NCBI GenBank assembly: GCA_910585995.1
Contig: CAJUGG010000024.1
Span: forward strand, 1-20,194
Length of the DNA stretch: 20,194 nucleotides
Reading direction: 5' to 3'
Origin: an uncultured Lachnospiraceae bacterium
Lineage (GTDB): Bacteria > Bacillota > Clostridia > Lachnospirales > Lachnospiraceae
The notes under the pieces were generated by a model, which did no database searches, had not been told where the DNA came from, and saw nothing but the letters and a program-made list of their open reading frames with translations. The position numbers were made by a program, and so were the translations under genes. Below are positions 16,295 through 20,194 of this stretch, piece by piece; positions within the stretch are counted from its first letter, which is position 1; the number at the start of each line of letters is the position of its first letter.

Positions 16295-17001
16295 CTAGAT
16301 ATTTTTCAGATAATCCAGCGTATAGTCCCTGAAAATACGGATTAAGCGGTTCTGTTCAAATTCTTTTTTATAGATCATGGAAACCTTCCATTCCAGTGGC
16401 TGTTCAAAAGGTATTTTTTTTCAGATGCATGCTTTCCATATCTTGACTGATCCGATCCACAACAATAGACAACGCCTTTTTCTGTCTGCAGAGTTTATGA
16501 CAGAGGCTGAAGCCGCTGGTGTTGAATATGATGTTGGGCCGGATGTCTTTTTCAGTCAATGGATGACCTTCATAGACCAGCAGGCTGATAGAGGAAGAAA
16601 ACATAGGAATTGATTGAAAACCTTCCAAATCAGTGCCTTCCACATGAAATCCGACGTCAAAATTTCCGCATTCCATCTCATCATCCACATGACAATCGGG
16701 ATATTCCATATAGTCAATGCCTATGCTGGGATGTTTTTTTCAAATTGCAGGATAAAATCGGGCGATAAAATTCGCAGGATTCCATAAGCACTGCAAAGCC
16801 GCAAAAATCCATTCTCCATCTGTTTCATATGTTCCAGTTCAGTAGTGAGTAGTTGGAGTTCCTTGAGGAGAACTTCTGATTTTTCATAGAGATATTTGCC
16901 ATACTGAGTCCCTGAGGAGAGATATACAGATTGGGAGCTGCTTTTGTAATACTTTTGCAGCGGCAGATCTCCTGAAACCATCAAAGATCTTTTGTATTCA
17001 T
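16295..17001 (-). pseudogene. LysR-family transcriptional regulator, degraded
   Basis: Read on the minus strand from ATG 17001 (AGGTG just upstream), the gene begins MNTKDL, then TGA at 16981-16983, then WFQEICRCKSITKAAPNLYI, a LysR-type helix-turn-helix. After SPQGLS the frame jumps near 16900 to YGKYLYEKSE, losing about 35 expected residues. The effector domain goes on, but A-runs near 16732-16738 (one base short) and near 16414-16421 (one base extra) shift the frame, and a further gap is likely after HPLTEK. The true C-terminus, ending YTLDYLKNI, is recovered up to TAG at 16295-16297. With about 707 bases against 880-900 expected, it is dead. The neighbouring cooS promoter would be a plausible former target. 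Confidence 0.85.
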
Positions 17002-17112
17002 CTTGATCACCTGCTCTGTTAGCATTGTATGTTCTCTTTCTAAGATTTTATCAGACAGTATAAAGGTTGTGCAATAATAGATTGCAGGCTTCACAAGTAA
17101 ACTCGCTGTCAC

Positions 17113-17165
17113 AGATAAAAACAAAACTTGTCTTAGGAAAATATATCTGCGATTTCCCTAAGACA
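17113..17165 (-). terminator. Rho-independent terminator downstream of the cooS-acsB relic
   Basis: The arms 17129-17142 and 17152-17165 form a 14-bp stem with one mismatch around a 9-base loop; the core is TGTCTTAGG/CCTAAGACA. On the minus strand it is followed by AGTTTTGTTTTTA, a T-rich tail. It lies about 55 bases after the stop of the relic and is likely the original end of the acs transcript. Confidence 0.8.
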
Positions 17166-17219
17166 GGCCCGTTTTCGTACATCAAAGGCTTCGGATTCGG
17201 TGCCAGATCCCTTTTTTGG

Positions 17220-18107
17220 TCAGATATTCTTGATCTTGATATCACGAGCTTCCAGAGAGGTTGCATGGAATTTATCGACGTCTTCCTGAACGATCAGGCT
17301 CTTTGGTACATGGAAGATATTCTCGGTCTCATTGGTAACTACCGGGAATCCAAGTGCGATAGCGCCTGCACCACAAGCTACGATCACATCATCCAGCGGT
17401 TTGAATGCATTAACAAATGCCGGTACACGCTCAAATGTATATTTCATCAGGTTTGCTGCATCACCAGGTGTTACGTTACCAAAAATCAGTGTTGCACGAA
17501 GTGCAATAGATACTGCATGGATGACAGAGGTCATATGCATGGAACAGGATACTTCCCGGTCAATGGCACGAGGTTCAATCTGTGCTTCTTTCCAGAGTTT
17601 TCTGGTGTGTTCTGGCGCACGAGAGAGCCAGCGGGAGATTCCGAAAGGTTTTCCATATTCCATAAGAGCAAGCTCTGACATCTCATGGGCCAGATCGTAG
17701 ATATCCTTTCCATCGGTCTCTACTCCCTATTCTTTTGCAATGCGGATCAGTTTCTCTGCATCTTTAACATGATAACTTCCGTCTCTGGATGCACAGTGCA
17801 GTGTGTGACAGATCTCCCTGCCATGATCCGAATGAGTCGCAGCTCCGCCTGCTGTAAAGCGTAGAAAATTACGGCCAACAATGCCATGTGCATCACATCC
17901 GCAGATTCCTCTGGGTGCTTTGGGTGTAATCCGGTATGGTCCCATGGAACAGATCCGGCAGCAGATCCCCTGTTCACCAAACTTACAGTGAGGTGTCTGA
18001 TTTTTCACACGCATCTGCCAGGAGTCGACGCCTGCCCGCTTTCCGGTCTCCAGAAGCCGTTCTGTGGCATCTTCAAATTCTTCAATTGTAGTCAGTTTAA
18101 ATCCCAT
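17220..18107 (-). pseudogene. cooS: Chimeric relic: CO dehydrogenase (cooS/acsA) N-terminus fused to acetyl-CoA synthase (acsB) interior
   Basis: From ATG 18107 (GGAGGG at 18115-18120) the minus strand encodes MGFKLTTIEEF and the nickel CODH cluster region: HCKFGEQGICCRICSMG (40-56), with ligands C41, C49, C50 and C53 in place, but GPYRI has Tyr58 where CODHs have Cys. GAATHSDHGRE (88-98) follows. Codon 127 is TAG (17727-17729), probably a former Trp. The same frame then continues with CODH sequence to DREVSCSMHMTS and switches without a shift to AcsB-like VIHAVSIALRATLIFGNVTP and AFKPLDDVIVACGAGAIALG, ending with TGA 17220-17222 after KIKNI. About 190 codons of CODH (usual length about 630) and 100 of AcsB (about 700) remain. 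It cannot make either enzyme. Confidence 0.88.
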
Positions 18108-18151
18108 ATAATTTCCCTCCATTTTATTTAATCATGGGTGTTCCTTCCTTT

Positions 18152-18206
18152 ATTATATCGTTTGTCGATTTTTCCCGGTATCAACAAGGAGTGTATGGGT
18201 ATCAAC
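18152..18206 (-). promoter_or_regulatory. Promoter and 21-bp-phased direct repeats upstream of the cooS relic
   Basis: On the minus strand a perfect TATAAT lies at 18152-18157, but no good -35 box is found at 16-18 bases. Instead GTTGATACC occurs twice, at 18177-18185 and 18198-18206, with a period of 21 bp, two helical turns. The nearer copy covers the -35 region. This is the layout of an activator-dependent promoter; the factor is unknown, and the broken LysR gene nearby is one candidate. Confidence 0.5.
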
Positions 18207-18229
18207 TTATCATAATGGCATCCCATACA
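18192..18229. repeat. 8-bp inverted repeat between the cooS relic and spmA
   Basis: TGTATGGG (18192-18199) and CCCATACA (18222-18229) form a perfect inverted repeat with a 22-base interior. It overlaps the distal GTTGATACC copy and lies between two divergent genes, so it could be an operator. It has no T-run and does not look like a terminator. Confidence 0.4.
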
Positions 18230-18315
18230 ACTAAGGCGAATCTTTATGAATCCTGGAATAGAATACTAAATCTCTCGTAAGATATAGTAATAAAGAGATC
18301 TTACAGGAGTTTTTA

Positions 18316-19008
18316 ATGAACTATTTATGGGCTGGTATGATGCTGGTAGCGATTATCTATGGTGCCATTCATGGAACCATACCAGAAGTGACACAGGCAG
18401 CTTTGGATTCTTCCAAAGAAGCAGTGTCATTGTGTATCACAATGCTTGGAATTCTGTCTTTTTGGATGGGACTTATGAAAGTGGGAAGTGCTTCCGGGCT
18501 GATTGGAAAGATGACCAAAGGGATCCTGCCCATCTTAAGCTGGCTCTTCCCCCGAATTCCCAAAGGCCATCCAGCAATGGAACAGATCGCAGTAAATTGT
18601 ATTGCGAACATCCTTGGCCTCGGCTGGGCGGCAACGCCGGCGGGACTGAAGGCCATGGAAGAGCTTAAGAATCTCGAGGAGGAGCGGCGGGCAGCAGAAG
18701 TGTTTCCAGGACAGCAGACAGGAACCGTCTCGGCCGGAGCAAGGAGCAGACAGTTGGGAGTGAAGAATGCGGGAGGATGTGGTTACCCTGCGGTGTCGAA
18801 GGGCGTGGCCAGCGATGAAATGTGCGTGTTCTTGATTCTGAATATTTCCTCGCTGCAACTCATTCCCATGAACGTTGTGGCGTACCGGAGTCAGTACGGG
18901 AGTGTGAATCCGACGGCGATTGTTGGGCCTGCGATAATTGCGACGGCGGTGAGTACGGTGGCGGGGATTATTTTTTGTAAGGTGATGGATGGGAAGAGGA
19001 ACTGGTGA
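18316..19008 (+). CDS. spmA: Spore maturation protein A (SpmA), nucleoside-recognition/gate domain
   Basis: This 230-residue membrane protein matches SpmA, which with SpmB is needed for spore core dehydration in B. subtilis. Family features include LSFWMGLMKVGSASGL (about 47-62), PRIPKGHPAMEQI (near 79-91), NILGLGWAATPAGLKAMEEL (97-116) and NISSLQLIPMNVVAYRSQYG (near 176-195). B. subtilis SpmA has 196 residues; the extra length is a hydrophilic Gly/Ala/Arg-rich loop of about 35 residues (120-158). ATG 18316 has AGGAG (18305-18309) upstream. Normally spmB follows at once; here none is seen. The gene looks intact in a strongly decayed neighbourhood, but without spmB its function is doubtful unless spmB lies elsewhere. 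Confidence 0.88.
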   Translation: MNYLWAGMMLVAIIYGAIHGTIPEVTQAALDSSKEAVSLCITMLGILSFWMGLMKVGSASGLIGKMTKGILPILSWLFPRIPKGHPAMEQIAVNCIANILGLGWAATPAGLKAMEELKNLEEERRAAEVFPGQQTGTVSAGARSRQLGVKNAGGCGYPAVSKGVASDEMCVFLILNISSLQLIPMNVVAYRSQYGSVNPTAIVGPAIIATAVSTVAGIIFCKVMDGKRNW

Positions 19009-19034
19009 AAAAAACAGAATGAAATGTCAAATGG

Positions 19035-19065
19035 AAGGGACTGTTGGAAATGGGCAGTTCCTTTT
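19035..19065 (+). terminator. Probable terminator after spmA
   Basis: AAGGGACTG (19035-19043) pairs with CAGTTCCTT (19055-19063) with one G-T wobble and an 11-base loop, followed by only a short T-run. It lies 27 bases after the spmA stop. The tail is weak, so termination may be partial. Confidence 0.5.
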
Positions 19066-19078
19066 GTAATGACAGTGC

Positions 19079-19109
19079 AGAAGAAAAATTTTGCCTTAAT
19101 TTTTCTTCT
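19079..19109 (-). terminator. Perfect AT-rich hairpin, possible bidirectional terminator
   Basis: AGAAGAAAAATT (19079-19090) and AATTTTTCTTCT (19098-19109) are perfect 12-bp inverted copies with a 7-base loop. The stem carries its own A and T runs, as in bidirectional terminators. On the minus strand it overlaps the last codons and stop of the small gene at 19096-19392, so it is most likely that gene's terminator. Confidence 0.6.
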
Positions 19110-19392
19110 GGCTGCGGCGATCCGCCCAGTATTCTTTCTCACTTATATTTCGTTCGGCAGGAGTAAGCAGATCAACCTGATTGAGATGCTCCCGGTGGCA
19201 CAGATCCATCAGGGACTGCTTTAGATGAAACAGATATTTTTTCGTCAGGTGGCGTTTCTTTCAGGCGCGGGAATCACACGGACGCTCCATGAAGTCCTGT
19301 GGATCCACATCATGAAAGTCTCCTGCCATCTTTGTCACTTCATATTTCATTTCATAGATTCCGGTCAAACACTGCTGAATCGCTTTTCTCAT
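19096..19392 (-). pseudogene. Unknown small hydrophilic protein with an in-frame TGA
   Basis: On the minus strand ATG 19392 opens 43 codons beginning MRKAIQQCLTGIYEMKYEV and ending ERPCDSRA, then TGA at 19261-19263. The same frame continues 54 more codons, from KKRHLTKKYLFHLKQSLMDL to NISEKEYWADRRSQKKN, and stops with TAA at 19096-19098. The composition, rich in Lys, Glu, Asp and Arg with amphipathic helices on both sides of the stop, looks like a real protein. I do not recognise the family. An in-frame TAG lies 18 bases upstream of the ATG and no clear ribosome binding site is seen, so the 5' end may also be lost. It ends inside a terminator-like hairpin, which supports it having been a gene. 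Confidence 0.5.
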
Positions 19393-19398
19393 TTTATG

Positions 19399-19524
19399 CT
19401 GCTGCTAACTGTCATGGTCTGCCTGTTGCTGAGAAGACCGATCTATGGGATAGGAGTTGGTACGGTTGTATCGGCGTTTCTGCTTGGCAGGATCATTGGG
19501 ATTTATGAAAAAAGATTTGCTTTT
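19399..19524 (+). pseudogene. C-terminal fragment of a YczE/YitT-like (DUF6198-type) membrane protein
   Basis: A roughly 40-codon stretch reads LLTVMVCLLLRRPIYGIGVG followed by TVVSAFLLGRIIGIYEKRF. The pattern G-x-GTV-x-SAFLLG near a last membrane helix is typical of the end of YczE/YitT-like integral membrane proteins. The rest of the protein is missing: upstream, the plus strand is antisense to the small minus-strand gene. The frame runs on without family resemblance to 19566. This is a short match, so the family call is tentative. Confidence 0.35.
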
Positions 19525-19576
19525 TTGTTTTGCTTTATTTCAGGGGATAAAGCATGTGAGCGATAAAACAAAAATA

Positions 19577-20110
19577 CAGAATAAACAGGCGGTTGCCAAT
19601 CTTCAGTATTTTGGACAGACAGGAACTACCGTCGGATGTCCATTCCCGATTACGTGGCAGAGCATTAACGACGCCTTTGCGGCACCCGGAGGCTCCGGAG
19701 CTACTTTGGGACTGATCATCGCTATCTTTCTTGTGGCAAGGAAAGACAAAACACAGATGTCTATTGCTAAATTGGCGTTCGCACCCAGCCTGTTTAATGT
19801 AAATGAACCTTTACTGCTCGGACTGCCTATTGTCATGAACCCGGTTTATGCGATTCCCTTTATTGCGGCTCCGGTTACCGGAAATATCATCGGATATTTA
19901 TGTACGGTTGTATTTAAAATTATTCCGCCGGTAACGCTGGATGTGGGCTGGACAACGCCGGGATTTTTGATTCCGTTCCTTGGCTCCGGCGGTCGAAGCG
20001 TACTGTCTCTTCTGATCGGTATTTTATGTGTTGTAGTAAGTACGTTGATATATTTACCGTTTGTCCATGCGGCGGCGCAAATCAATAAAAAGACGAATGC
20101 GGAAGCGTAA
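19577..20110 (+). pseudogene. PTS lactose/cellobiose-type EIIC component, 5'-truncated
   Basis: About 178 codons encode the C-terminal 40% of a cellobiose/lactose-family sugar permease (CelB/LicC, normally about 430-450 residues). The segment with APGGSGATLGLIIAIFL, then FAPSLFNVNEPLLLGLPIVM and NPVYAIPFIAAPV, is the hallmark region in which NEP and the glutamate take part in sugar binding, followed by VGWTTPGFLIPFLGSGG and the last helix. Everything before it, including the first several helices, is absent, and the reading frame upstream (open from 19457) is not family-like. No start codon with a ribosome binding site is evident. It is a remnant and not a transporter. Confidence 0.85.
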
Positions 20111-20145
20111 ACTTAAACTGGTGTTTGTAAAATTGAAATCTGGAA

Positions 20146-20174
20146 TTGATATTAGCGATGATTTAGAGTATAAT
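20146..20174 (+). promoter_or_regulatory. Sigma-A promoter for a gene beyond the right edge
   Basis: TTGATA (20146-20151), a spacer of 17 bases and TATAAT (20169-20174) give near-perfect vegetative boxes. It starts 36 bases after the PTS relic stop. The gene it serves lies outside the window. Confidence 0.75.
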
Positions 20175-20194
20175 AAAAACAAAAGTTATAAAGC

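Noticed and set aside
16276..16303. Direct repeat TAGATATT (16276-16283 and 16296-16303) as a target-site duplication.
   Set aside because: The repeat is short and AT-rich, only 20 bases apart, and the interval between holds no mobile element.
17067..17678. Long plus-strand reading frame antisense to the CODH/ACS relic.
   Set aside because: It has no start signal and no recognisable domain, it is unusually cysteine-rich, and it lies opposite clear CODH/AcsB protein sequence.
18224..18231. CATACAAC as a sigma-E -10 element for spmA.
   Set aside because: The sequence resembles the consensus, but no suitable -35 element lies 13-15 bases upstream; the nearest ATA-containing element is only about 7 bases away.
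15930..19263. Several in-frame TAG and TGA codons (15930, 16981, 17727, 19261) could suggest stop-codon recoding, pyrrolysine or selenocysteine.
   Set aside because: Both TAG and TGA are involved, the genes also carry deletions, frameshifts or truncations, and normal genes in the same window end with TAG or TGA. No SECIS-like hairpin was recognised after the TGA codons. Ordinary decay explains it better.
1..20194. CRISPR array, insertion sequence or phage attachment site.
   Set aside because: No regularly spaced repeats, transposase or integrase motifs, or terminal inverted repeats were seen on either strand. The tRNA-Lys 3' end was not seen duplicated, although I could only check this by eye.

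Overview
The window looks like the chromosome of a low-to-moderate-GC, Gram-positive, anaerobic Firmicute of class Clostridia, most likely a Lachnospiraceae member. The evidence is AGGAGG-type ribosome binding sites, the holB-ricT-rsmI-trmN block known from Bacillus and Clostridium, a sporulation gene (spmA), a PTS remnant, and a Wood-Ljungdahl (CODH/acetyl-CoA synthase) relic. The genus assignment is inference.

Region 1 (1-810) holds tRNA-Lys(TTT), its terminator, and a monocistronic cytidylate-kinase-like gene with its own promoter.

Region 2 (829-6480) starts at an extended -10 promoter and holds six tightly packed genes: a GT-C type membrane protein, an RffA/WecE sugar-4-aminotransferase, an ATP-grasp ligase, an ArnC/GtrB-like prenyl-phosphate glycosyltransferase, and two overlapping SMR-type small transporters resembling ArnE and ArnF. 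Together they read as a complete lipid-linked amino-sugar pathway analogous to the Gram-negative Arn route: make a 4-amino sugar, probably acylate it, load it on a lipid, flip it, and transfer it to an extracellular acceptor. The ATP-grasp gene in place of the Arn formyl-transfer step makes this the best candidate for an undescribed system.

Region 3 (6483-11992) runs on without a break into a housekeeping block: a YaaO-type Orn/Lys/Arg decarboxylase-fold protein, a guanylate-kinase-like P-loop protein (where B. subtilis has tmk), DNA polymerase III delta' (holB), the RicT/YaaT RNA-maturation factor, 16S rRNA methyltransferase rsmI, and a TrmN6/YabB methyltransferase. A TTTTCA-17-TATAAT promoter inside the end of the kinase gene could serve holB onward.

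Region 4 (12056-16268) holds a MATE exporter, a solute-binding lipoprotein without any permease gene, and a methyl-accepting chemotaxis protein interrupted by one in-frame TAG.

Region 5 (16295-20110) is mostly a gene graveyard: a LysR-type regulator with a stop, deletions and frameshifts; a CODH (cooS) N-terminus with a stop and a lost cluster cysteine, fused by deletion to an interior piece of acetyl-CoA synthase (acsB); an apparently intact spmA without spmB; an unknown 98-codon gene with an in-frame TGA; and fragments of a YczE-like membrane protein and a cellobiose/lactose PTS EIIC. The regulatory DNA before the dead cooS still has a perfect -10 and two 9-bp repeats 21 bp apart. A good promoter at the right edge points to the next gene outside the window.
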